NCBI GenBank assembly: GCA_040752395.1
Contig: JBFMHD010000184.1
Location: 1-5,584 of the forward strand
DNA: 5,584 bases
From: JBFMHD01 sp040752395 [NCBI: Candidatus Hydrogenedentota bacterium]
Lineage (GTDB): Bacteria > JBFMHD01
Direction: 5' to 3'
Shown here: positions 1 through 5,584 of the stretch, one piece after another
How the letters are laid out: each line of letters opens with the position of its first letter
Position numbering within the stretch: the stretch's first letter is position 1
Notes under the pieces: generated by a model
Seen by the model: the letters and a program-made list of their open reading frames with translations, nothing else
Told to the model about the DNA's origin: nothing
The model's database searches: none
Position numbers and translations under genes: made by a program

Positions 1-12
1 AGCCTGCTGAAA

Positions 13-79
13 AGTCTTAAGTCTTGAGTCTTGAGTCTCGAGTCCTGTTTTGACTCACGACTTGCGACTCACGACTCTT
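13..79. repeat. Palindromic double heptamer array downstream of lepA
   Basis: Five 7-base units beginning AGTC (at 13, 20, 27, 34, 41) are followed by TTTT (48-51) and then four 7-base units beginning GACT (at 52, 59, 66, 73). AGTC is the reverse complement of GACT. The four inner AGTC cores pair in perfect register with the four GACT cores around a centre at position 48; three of the 12 inter-core positions also pair by Watson-Crick rules. The three bases after each core vary (TTA, TTG, TTG, TCG, CTG; then CAC, TGC, CAC, CTT). The period and the pairing are read directly from the sequence. The origin is unknown; it resembles the dispersed short tandem heptamer repeats known from some bacteria. 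It is neither a CRISPR nor an insertion sequence. Confidence 0.85.
20..76. terminator. Possible hairpin terminator between lepA and the window edge
   Basis: The two heptamer arms can fold into an imperfect stem (20-44 with 52-76) with a 7-base loop (45-51). It has 19 Watson-Crick pairs, with internal mismatches where the units differ. Reading on the plus strand the stem is followed by CTTTTC, a short T run, so it would best suit transcription coming from the left of the window. Reading on the minus strand, the direction of lepA, no T tract directly follows the stem. It may nevertheless slow or end lepA transcription, or protect the 3' end of the message. That role is inferred. Confidence 0.35.
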
Positions 80-113
80 TTCATATCATCTTTAGTTTTT
101 CATACGTTGTGTA

Positions 114-137
114 GAGCGCAAGAACGCAATAACGCAT
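114..137. repeat. Three-unit octamer tandem repeat abutting the lepA stop
   Basis: Three imperfect 8-base units lie end to end: GAGCGCAA (114-121), GAACGCAA (122-129) and TAACGCAT (130-137). The last one ends on the base next to the lepA stop codon (138-140). The period is 8, unlike the 7-base arrays elsewhere in the window. The run is short, so chance cannot be fully excluded. Confidence 0.55.
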
Positions 138-1931
138 TTATTCAGGTTCGTTTGCGCGCAGGACAGCGAGGAAGCCTTGTTGCGGGATCTCGACCTTACC
201 GATTTTCTTCATTCTTTTTTTACCCTCTTTCTGTCGTTCGAGCAGTTTTCGTTTACGAGTCACGTCACCGCCATAACATTTTGCTGTCACGTTCTTGCGA
301 AGCGCTGATATGTTCTCCCGAGCTATCACTCGACTGCCTGTGGCTGCCTGGATCGGGATTGTAAATAGATGTCGTGGGATGACCTCTTTTAATTTCTTAA
401 CAAGATTTTTGCCGTATCTATAAGCCTTTGTTTTATGAACAATGACACTTAATGCATCAACGGGTTCATCATTAACTAAGATATTAATTTTAACCATATC
501 TGATTTTTTGTAATGAAGGTTGCTGTAATCCATTGATGCATAACCTCTGCTAATTGATTTTAGTTTATCATAGAAATCAAATATCATTTCAGTTAACGGC
601 ATCTCATATTCGAGCATCACTTTCTCGCAGTCAAGATATATCATCTCTTTTTGTATAGCTCTTCTGTCATTTAAAATATCCAGTATAGAGCCAACATAAA
701 AGGAAGGTGATACTATCTTCAGGTCAAGATAAGGTTCTTCGACGTAATCAATCATAGCGGTATCTGGGAATTTAGAAGGATTTTCACAGTAAGCGGTCTC
801 GTTATTTTTCATAACAACTTTATATTTTACGTTAGGCGCGGTAACAATCAGATCGAGATTAAATTCTCGCTCTAATCGTTCCTGAATAATCTCCATATGT
901 AATAATCCGAGGAATCCGCATCTATATCCAAAGCCGAGTGCATTAGATGTTTCCTGGCTGAACTCAAACGATGTATCATTTAAGTGAAGTTTTAGAAGCG
1001 CTTTTTTTAATTCTTCGAAATCAGTGCCTCTTACAGGATACATACCACAAAAGACCATAGGCTTTAGTTCTTTATAACCTGGTACAGGTTTTATTTCAGG
1101 GACTGAGACATTATAAAGCGTATCACCTATCTTTATTTCGCGTAAACTTTTAAACCCGGCGATACAATAACCGACCTCACCTGCTGTAAGTTTATCAGAT
1201 GGGGCTCTTTCAGGCGTAAGATAACCTATCTCCTGAACCTCATAAACTTTCTCTCCGCTATAAAATTTTACTTTCATCTTTTGTTTAATTTTACCATCAA
1301 ACACTCTGATATAAATGACACCTGCAACGTAATCATCATATTTAGCATCAAAAACAAGTGCTTTGAAAGGGGCGTCAGTTGAGCCAGAGGGTGGTGGAAT
1401 CCGCTCTATAATACTACAAAATACGCTGTCAATTCCCTCTCCTGTTTTGGCACTTATATAAAGTATCTCATCTTTAGAAAAACCAAGGTCTATAATCTGA
1501 TTTCGTATTCTATCAAGATTTATGTTTTTAACATCTATTTTGTTAATGACAGGTATGACAATCTTACCTGTATCCATAGCGAGATATAAATTAGCAATGG
1601 TCTGGGCTTCAACGCCCTGTGTCGCATCAACAAGTAATATGACGCCTTCGGTTGCCCCTAAAGATCTTATAACTTCGTATGAAAAATCAACGTGTCCTGG
1701 TGTATCGATAAGATTTAAGATATATTCTTCATTACGAAAATTATATTTTAGTCTTGCGGTATTTGCTTTAATAGTTATGCCCCGTTCTCTTTCTATCTCC
1801 ATATCATCCATAATGAGTTCTATTTTTTCTTTTTTTTGTAATAGTCCTGCTTTTTCAATGAGTCTATCAGATAAAGTGGATTTACCATGGTCTATATGAG
1901 CTATTATGGCAAAATTTCGAATATTGTTCAT
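138..1931 (-). CDS. lepA: Elongation factor 4 (LepA), ribosome-associated translational GTPase
   Basis: This 597-residue protein has the full usual LepA length. LepA binds the ribosome and hydrolyses GTP; it has been linked to back-translocation and to initiation or ribosome assembly. All five G motifs are visible: AHIDHGKST (11-19), RGITI (50-54), DTPGH (76-80, with the catalytic His80), NKID (130-133) and SAK (160-162). Beta-barrel domain II follows (about 186-280), then domain III with the family stretch GFGYRCGFLGLLHMEII (333-349), the EF-G-like domain V (about 395-480) and the LepA-specific C-terminal domain, with its hallmark KCYGGDVTRKRKLLERQKEGKKRMK at 551-575. The ATG shares one base with the ptsI stop (TAATG). 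AGGTG (1942-1946) lies 10 nt upstream, which suggests translational coupling. The last 75 or so codons are much richer in GC than the rest (see findings). Identification is secure. Confidence 0.98.
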   Translation of the reverse strand: MNNIRNFAIIAHIDHGKSTLSDRLIEKAGLLQKKEKIELIMDDMEIERERGITIKANTARLKYNFRNEEYILNLIDTPGHVDFSYEVIRSLGATEGVILLVDATQGVEAQTIANLYLAMDTGKIVIPVINKIDVKNINLDRIRNQIIDLGFSKDEILYISAKTGEGIDSVFCSIIERIPPPSGSTDAPFKALVFDAKYDDYVAGVIYIRVFDGKIKQKMKVKFYSGEKVYEVQEIGYLTPERAPSDKLTAGEVGYCIAGFKSLREIKIGDTLYNVSVPEIKPVPGYKELKPMVFCGMYPVRGTDFEELKKALLKLHLNDTSFEFSQETSNALGFGYRCGFLGLLHMEIIQERLEREFNLDLIVTAPNVKYKVVMKNNETAYCENPSKFPDTAMIDYVEEPYLDLKIVSPSFYVGSILDILNDRRAIQKEMIYLDCEKVMLEYEMPLTEMIFDFYDKLKSISRGYASMDYSNLHYKKSDMVKINILVNDEPVDALSVIVHKTKAYRYGKNLVKKLKEVIPRHLFTIPIQAATGSRVIARENISALRKNVTAKCYGGDVTRKRKLLERQKEGKKRMKKIGKVEIPQQGFLAVLRANEPE

Positions 1932-3679
1932 TAATCAAAAGCACCTATTTTTTTGAGTATAGGACCGATAGTTTTTTTCAGTTTTTTTTCTACTAATTCA
2001 TGGGAGGGTAGTTCAAGAAGTGGTGGGATTATATTTTTAATCGTGGTTGTATCTAAATGCATAATTATATTTTTCACTTCAAGTAAAGAGGCTATACTGA
2101 CACTGAATTCTCTAATCCCAAGACCAATCAATAGTGGAATGAACTCAATTTCAGAAGCCATCTCGCCACAAATCCCCACTTCAATACCTGCTTCATTAGC
2201 TGCGTCAACGGTTTCTTTGATTAATCTAAGGTTTGCGGGGTGAAGCGGGTTATACAAATGTGCCACGTGTTCATTACCTCTATCAACCGCGAGAGTATAT
2301 TGCAGCAAATCATTTGTACCTATTGAAAAGAAATCAACAATTTTTGCAAAATGTTTAGCTAAAAGGGCGGCAGCTGGTATCTCAATCATTATACCCACTT
2401 TTATATCGGTCTCTTTTTTTAATTCTTCTTTTGCCTTCTGTAAGCACTTTTTTGCTTCCTGTAACTCATATATATTCGATATCATAGGAAACATAACATA
2501 AACATTACCGTGTTCAGAGGCACGCAGGATAGCCCGCAGCTGAGTAATAAACATATCTTTGTTAAATAAAGAAAATCTTATTGCGCGTAACCCAAGGAAT
2601 GGGTTCTGTTCTCTTATGTATTCACCGTCTTTGAAAACTTTATCTCCACCAACATCAATAGTTCTAATCACCAATGGTTTATCTTTTAATAATTTTACAG
2701 CCTTTAAATATTCCCTGTATTGTTCATCTTCTTTTGGGAAGTCAAGTCTATCAAGAAATAGGTACTCAGTTCTAAAAAGTCCGACACCTTCGGCACCTGT
2801 TTCAAGGGAGGGCACTATTTCATCAGGGTTCTCAATATTTGCCAGAATTTTTATTTTTATGCCGTCAATAGTGACAGTTCCTCGGTCTTTCAAAGTGATA
2901 AGTGTTCTTCTATGTTCTTCAATTTCGAACTGTTTTTTTATATATCTATTTTCAGTCCTTTTTAGAGGATTTAAAATAACTAAACCTTCTTCACCATCGA
3001 TAATCATTTTATCGCCAGGCCTGGCATATATCATAATATCTTTTATTCCAACAACAGCTGGTATATTCAGTGATCGACCAAGGATGGCGGTATGCGAGGT
3101 TCTGCTGCCAACCGCTGTAGCGAACCCGAGAATAAAAGTTTTATCCATACCCGCACTATCAGAGGGTGTTAAATCCTGTGCAACTATAAGTGATGGTTTT
3201 TTAATTTTATGTTTTTCATCCCATTTTGTTAATTTCTTTAATATTCGAAGGCCTACGTCCTGGATATCCATTTTCCTTTCTTTGATATATTCATCATTAA
3301 TATCTTCAAATCTTTCTTTAAATTTCTCTATGGTTTCAAGTAATGCAAACTCAGAATTAATCTTTTCTTTTCGGATTTTACTTGTAACTTCAGTTATTAA
3401 AAGCGGGTCTTCGAGCAGTAATATGTGGGCTTCAAAAATATCGGCTCCGATTTCATCTGTTTTACCACCTATCTTTTCTTTAAGATTTAAAATATCTGCT
3501 TTACACTCCTCTATGGCTTGTTTGACTCTTTGTACCTCTTCTTCAATCTTTCTTGTATCAATCACATATCTTGTTACGTCAATCTCCGGGGTATGAAGAT
3601 TGACTTCGGCTATAGCGATCCCCGGGGACGCAGGTATACCTTGTAATCTTATCTCTTGTTTCAGTCTTCTGGCGATCAA
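1931..3679 (-). CDS. ptsI: PTS enzyme I (phosphoenolpyruvate-protein phosphotransferase)
   Basis: This cytosolic enzyme moves phosphate from PEP to its own histidine and then to HPr. At 582 residues it is a standard full-length enzyme I. From N to C terminus: the start GIPASPGIAIA (14-24), the helical HPr-binding insert (about 45-150), the phospho-His loop GSRTSHTAI (191-199, His196), the swivel segment with GDKMIIDGEEG (222-232), and the PEP-binding barrel with GVGLFRTEYLFL (298-309, Arg303), DVGGDK (342-347), MIEIP (431-435, Glu433 as metal ligand), DFFSIGTNDLLQYTLAVDR (449-467, Asp457) and the catalytic Cys504 in GICGEMASE. No N-terminal GAF domain is present, so it is the sugar-type PtsI form and not PtsP. 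The start is TTG, chosen because GGAGAAG lies 7 nt upstream and the family N terminus follows directly. It begins 2 nt after the ptsH stop and overlaps lepA by one base. Confidence 0.97.
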   Translation of the reverse strand: MIARRLKQEIRLQGIPASPGIAIAEVNLHTPEIDVTRYVIDTRKIEEEVQRVKQAIEECKADILNLKEKIGGKTDEIGADIFEAHILLLEDPLLITEVTSKIRKEKINSEFALLETIEKFKERFEDINDEYIKERKMDIQDVGLRILKKLTKWDEKHKIKKPSLIVAQDLTPSDSAGMDKTFILGFATAVGSRTSHTAILGRSLNIPAVVGIKDIMIYARPGDKMIIDGEEGLVILNPLKRTENRYIKKQFEIEEHRRTLITLKDRGTVTIDGIKIKILANIENPDEIVPSLETGAEGVGLFRTEYLFLDRLDFPKEDEQYREYLKAVKLLKDKPLVIRTIDVGGDKVFKDGEYIREQNPFLGLRAIRFSLFNKDMFITQLRAILRASEHGNVYVMFPMISNIYELQEAKKCLQKAKEELKKETDIKVGIMIEIPAAALLAKHFAKIVDFFSIGTNDLLQYTLAVDRGNEHVAHLYNPLHPANLRLIKETVDAANEAGIEVGICGEMASEIEFIPLLIGLGIREFSVSIASLLEVKNIIMHLDTTTIKNIIPPLLELPSHELVEKKLKKTIGPILKKIGAFD

Positions 3680-3681
3680 AG

Positions 3682-3966
3682 TTATTCTTCTCCAAACTTG
3701 CTGTTAATTAAATCCTCAAAAGCCTTCATAGCTTTGTCCGCATCTTCACCCTCAATCTCTACTTTAATCTTACTGCCTTTAGTTGCAGCAAGCATCAATA
3801 CTCCCATTATAGACTTACCATTAACTCGCTCACCATCTTTTATAAGATAAGTTTCTGATTGAAACTTATTGAGGGTCTGAACAATTAACGCAGCTACGCG
3901 TGCATGTAATCCAAGTTTATTCTGTATCTCAAGTTCTTTCGATATCATTAAAACAGCGGTATTCAT
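3682..3966 (-). CDS. ptsH: HPr phosphocarrier protein
   Basis: HPr is the small phosphocarrier between enzyme I and EIIA proteins. The 94-residue protein has the expected size. NKLGLHARVAALIV (16-29) holds the phosphorylated His21 (family His15) followed by Arg23. NGKSIMGVLMLAA (49-61) holds Ser52, the equivalent of regulatory Ser46, which HprK modifies. Both sites are intact, so the protein can report PEP flux through His and energy state through Ser. The first ATG lies 1 nt after the hprK stop. An AGGA (3978-3981) sits 11 nt upstream, a slightly long spacing. A second in-frame ATG at 3948 would give the more usual N terminus (MISKELEIQ) but has no visible ribosome binding site. Immediate linkage to hprK and ptsI supports one functional unit. 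Confidence 0.96.
   Translation of the reverse strand: MNTAVLMISKELEIQNKLGLHARVAALIVQTLNKFQSETYLIKDGERVNGKSIMGVLMLAATKGSKIKVEIEGEDADKAMKAFEDLINSKFGEE
3687..3693 (-). promoter_or_regulatory. Shine-Dalgarno deciding the TTG start of ptsI
   Basis: GGAGAAG on the minus strand, inside the last codons of ptsH, lies 7 nt before TTG 3679. There is no ATG between the ptsH stop and the conserved enzyme I N terminus, so this site supports the TTG. Confidence 0.7.
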
Positions 3967-3967
3967 A

Positions 3968-4939
3968 TTAAATCTTGTCCTGATTCTCTATCCATTCAAC
4001 GAGTTTTTTATTAAATTCTCTTGCTGCATGATAACCCATCATTTTAAGTCTCTGATTCATAGCAGCCACTTCAATAATCACAGCGATGTTTCTACCTGGT
4101 CTCACCGGGATTAAAATAAGCGGTACTTTTATATCCATAACGTTCTGAAACGAATCCTCAAGTCCCAATCTATCATAATCTCTTGTTTCAACCCATATCT
4201 CAAGATTAACTATAACATCTACCCTGTGTTGTTCTCTTATCGCTCTAACCCCATAAATACTTCTTATATTTATAATACCGACACCGCGGATCTCCATATG
4301 ATGTTTAATAATATGTGCTCCGCTACCTATAAGGATACCGCCTGGCATACGTTTAATATCAACAACATCATCAGCGATAAGTCTATGGCCTCTTTCAATT
4401 AAATCAAGAGCGCTCTCGCTTTTACCGACTCCGCTTTTCCCTATCATAAGTACGCCGACACCAAATACTTCCATAAACACGCCGTGAACAGTAATAGAGG
4501 GTGTGAGTTTTTCTTCTAAGAAATCAGTTATTTTTCTTATGAAATCCGAGGTCGGTTCTTTAACTTTTATAAGTGGCAGTTCTTTATCTACTGCGTATTT
4601 CAGAAGTATCGGCGGTATCTCCATATTTTCTGTTATAAAGATACATGGTATGGGAAAACTAAAATATCTTTCTAAATTTTTTTTTAATTGTTTTTCTGGG
4701 AGACTTAAAAGATAGCTTACTTCATTCTGACCGAAAACCTGAACCTTGTCATAATCAAAATGCTCCAGATAACCTGCTAAAGCGAGGCCTGGTCGATGTA
4801 TGAGCGGTTCACGAATAAAATATTTTTTCAAATTATTCATACCTGCGATGAGTTCTATGTTCTCAGCTATAGCCGGGGACTGGATTATATCAACTATAAA
4901 GCACTCTTTTTTTTCAGGTTTTATTTCAAACTCGTTCAT
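3968..4939 (-). CDS. hprK: HPr kinase/phosphorylase
   Basis: This bifunctional enzyme phosphorylates HPr on its regulatory serine with ATP or pyrophosphate and removes the phosphate by phosphorolysis. With the start chosen here it has 323 residues, close to the family norm. The N-terminal domain carries HRPGLALAGYLEHFD (48-62). The C-terminal kinase domain carries VHG (His152), the P-loop GKSGVGKS (167-174), HRLIADD (185-191, paired Asp190/191), the family signature MEIRGVGIINI (215-225) and the C-terminal VRPGRNIAVIIEVAAMN (279-295). A longer open frame reaches ATG 5020, overlapping the ptsN stop as ATGA. However, the extra 27 residues are hydrophobic, have no counterpart in the family and are almost all encoded by the heptamer repeat, so the ATG at 4939 is preferred. 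A GGAG lies 12 nt upstream of it. The ATG at 4957 is another option but lacks a ribosome site. Function is secure, the start less so. Confidence 0.93.
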   Translation of the reverse strand: MNEFEIKPEKKECFIVDIIQSPAIAENIELIAGMNNLKKYFIREPLIHRPGLALAGYLEHFDYDKVQVFGQNEVSYLLSLPEKQLKKNLERYFSFPIPCIFITENMEIPPILLKYAVDKELPLIKVKEPTSDFIRKITDFLEEKLTPSITVHGVFMEVFGVGVLMIGKSGVGKSESALDLIERGHRLIADDVVDIKRMPGGILIGSGAHIIKHHMEIRGVGIINIRSIYGVRAIREQHRVDVIVNLEIWVETRDYDRLGLEDSFQNVMDIKVPLILIPVRPGRNIAVIIEVAAMNQRLKMMGYHAAREFNKKLVEWIENQDKI

Positions 4940-4951
4940 CTTGTTGCTTCG

Positions 4952-4955
4952 CTCC
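4952..4955 (-). promoter_or_regulatory. Candidate ribosome binding site of hprK
   Basis: GGAG on the minus strand lies 12 nt before the ATG at 4939. The spacing is long for a good site, but it is the only purine-rich match between the pyrimidine-rich repeat and the conserved protein. It supports a start inside 4937-4939 rather than at 5020. Confidence 0.4.
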
Positions 4956-5019
4956 ATTGTAAATTGTAAGTAGAAGTAAGAGGCAAGAAGCAAGATAACG
5001 GAAGAAGTGAGAGGTATCA
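4956..5019. repeat. Heptamer tandem array between ptsN and hprK (copy A)
   Basis: On the plus strand the segment splits into nine 7-base units from 4956: ATTGTAA, ATTGTAA, GTAGAAG, TAAGAGG, CAAGAAG, CAAGATA, ACGGAAG, AAGTGAG and AGGTATC. Positions 4968-5019 match 5521-5565 (copy B), except that copy A has one extra heptamer (TAAGAGG, 4977-4983) and one base change (G at 5013, A at 5559). The array starts at the ptsN stop codon, whose last two bases belong to the shared repeat, and fills most of the ptsN-hprK gap. Every other gene junction in this operon is 2 nt or less. Confidence 0.85.
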
Positions 5020-5478
5020 TTTTTGTTTTTCTTCTTCTTTTATTATTTCATAAATCTCTTTTGCATTTTTAGCACTTAATAAAGCATCACGAAAATAAGC
5101 GTGTTTCAAAAGTCTTGATATATGAGCCAGGGCTTTAACATGGGGCCCTGATTGATCTTCTGGCGCAAGTAAGAGATAAAATATTTTTACAGGTCTGCCA
5201 TCTAAAGCTCCAAAATCTATGCCTTTTAAACTACGTCCAAAAGCTATGATCAAATCAGGTACTGCATTTGTTTTAGCGTGTGGTAACCCTATATCATTAC
5301 CTATACCTGTACTCATTAGTTCTTCTCTCTGCTTAACAGCAGCTATAATAGCGGATTTATCGATATTTTTCTGTTTTTTTAATGCCAGATCAACAAGCTC
5401 CTCAATGACTTCATCTTTTGTGGTGGCTTTTAATGAAGGTTCTATCAAGTCTTCACTCATTATTTCCGTAATCTTCAT
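5017..5478 (-). CDS. ptsN: PTS EIIA protein of the fructose/nitrogen (PtsN) type
   Basis: The 153-residue single-domain EIIA protein accepts phosphate from HPr. The active histidine is His67 in STGIGNDIGLPHAKT (56-70), and a second conserved histidine (His113) lies in GPHVKALAHISRLL (111-124). The N-terminal region, with the conserved acidic/helical stretch ending REELMSTGIG (51-60), is complete, and the length matches stand-alone EIIA-Ntr. No EIIB or EIIC domain is attached or nearby. This argues for a regulatory role as in PtsN, though an EIIA serving an unlinked permease cannot be excluded. The ATG at 5478 is chosen because AGAGGAGGA lies 6 nt upstream and the family N terminus MKITEIM starts there; longer in-frame starts (ATG 5502, TTG 5532) run back through this site and into the repeat. 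It is the first gene of the visible operon. Confidence 0.88.
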   Translation of the reverse strand: MKITEIMSEDLIEPSLKATTKDEVIEELVDLALKKQKNIDKSAIIAAVKQREELMSTGIGNDIGLPHAKTNAVPDLIIAFGRSLKGIDFGALDGRPVKIFYLLLAPEDQSGPHVKALAHISRLLKHAYFRDALLSAKNAKEIYEIIKEEEKQK

Positions 5479-5484
5479 AAAGAA

Positions 5485-5493
5485 TCCTCCTCT
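5485..5493 (-). promoter_or_regulatory. Strong Shine-Dalgarno of ptsN
   Basis: AGAGGAGGA on the minus strand with a 6-nt spacer to the ATG at 5478. It is the strongest ribosome site in the window and fixes the ptsN start against the longer in-frame options. Confidence 0.85.
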
Positions 5494-5506
5494 GAAAAAC
5501 ATTGTA

Positions 5507-5512
5507 ATTATA
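5507..5512 (-). promoter_or_regulatory. Candidate -10 box upstream of ptsN
   Basis: A perfect TATAAT on the minus strand would start transcription near 5500 and leave a leader of about 20 nt that carries the Shine-Dalgarno. No good -35 hexamer is seen at 16-18 nt; the nearest TTGCTT matches lie at spacings of 14 and 21 nt inside the heptamer array. In AT-rich DNA this box can arise by chance. Confidence 0.35.
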
Positions 5513-5520
5513 ATGATATC

Positions 5521-5584
5521 AAGTAGAAGCAAGAAGCAAGATAACGGAAGAAGTGAGAAGTATCAGGACAGGCTACAGGCTACG
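5521..5584. repeat. Heptamer tandem array upstream of ptsN (copy B), open at the window edge
   Basis: Seven-base units on the plus strand run GTAGAAG (5523), CAAGAAG, CAAGATA, ACGGAAG, AAGTGAG, AAGTATC, AGGACAG and so on, ending with two AGGCTAC units (5570-5583). Positions 5530-5558 are identical to 4984-5012 in copy A. Like copy A it lies directly upstream of a gene start, in the same orientation. The array continues past the window, so its full length is unknown. Confidence 0.85.

Noticed and set aside
13-79. CRISPR array
   Set aside because: Units of 7 bases with no spacers of 25-40 bases and no cas genes; this is a tandem heptamer array.
50-364. A 104-codon plus-strand frame over the repeats and the lepA 3' end
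   Set aside because: It begins inside the heptamer array and runs antisense to the conserved LepA C terminus; no ribosome site or family match is visible.
1522-1899. Plus-strand frame opposite the LepA G domain
   Set aside because: Antisense shadow of highly conserved lepA codons. The plus-strand frames at 1953-2243, 3656-3850 and 4503-4715 were set aside for the same reason.
2559-3596. A 345-codon open frame on the plus strand opposite ptsI
   Set aside because: It is Ser/Ile/Phe-rich, resembles no family, and lies wholly antisense to a secure enzyme I gene. It is a shadow of AT-rich codon use.
4956-5584. Insertion sequence or transposon with the two repeats as ends
   Set aside because: The repeats are direct, lie around a normal ptsN gene, and enclose no transposase; the unit-size difference fits tandem repeats better.
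5479-5584. Riboswitch or T-box in the ptsN leader
   Set aside because: The leader after the candidate -10 box is only about 20 nt, and no conserved aptamer elements are visible.

Overview
The window holds one compact minus-strand operon: ptsN-like EIIA, hprK, ptsH, ptsI, lepA. The five genes are all complete and fill about positions 138-5478. Most of it is AT-rich. The genes are packed very tightly: hprK-ptsH has a 1-nt gap, ptsH-ptsI a 2-nt gap, and ptsI-lepA share one base (TAATG). The outer edges (1-137 and about 5521-5584) and the single loose gene junction (ptsN-hprK, 77 nt) carry short tandem repeats with a 7-base period, plus one short run with an 8-base period. The organism is a bacterium. 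HPr kinase with a Ser-containing HPr, no sugar permease in view, AT-rich DNA and dispersed heptamer repeats would fit an uncultured or candidate-phylum lineage (for example Omnitrophota-like). That placement is an inference and is weak.

Region by region, from the operon's 5' end (right) to its 3' end (left): a heptamer array running off the window edge (5521-5584); a short leader with a perfect TATAAT box and a strong Shine-Dalgarno; ptsN (EIIA of the fructose/nitrogen type); a second near-identical heptamer array that fills most of the ptsN-hprK junction; hprK (HPr kinase/phosphorylase); ptsH (HPr); ptsI (enzyme I, TTG start); lepA (elongation factor 4); an octamer run directly after the lepA stop codon; then a palindromic double heptamer array (13-79) that can fold into a long imperfect hairpin.

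How the genes work together: enzyme I takes phosphate from PEP and passes it to the active His of HPr, which can pass it to His67 of EIIA. HprK can phosphorylate or dephosphorylate the regulatory Ser of HPr. All the phosphotransfer residues are present, but no EIIB or EIIC is seen here. This looks like a regulatory PTS rather than a dedicated sugar importer. LepA is a ribosome-associated GTPase; its co-transcription with the PTS is positional and need not be functional.

The most noteworthy points are the repeats (two leader copies that differ by exactly one heptamer unit plus one base, and a mirror-arranged heptamer array at the far end) and an abrupt composition change in the last 75 or so codons of lepA. 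I did not find a clearly new enzyme system.
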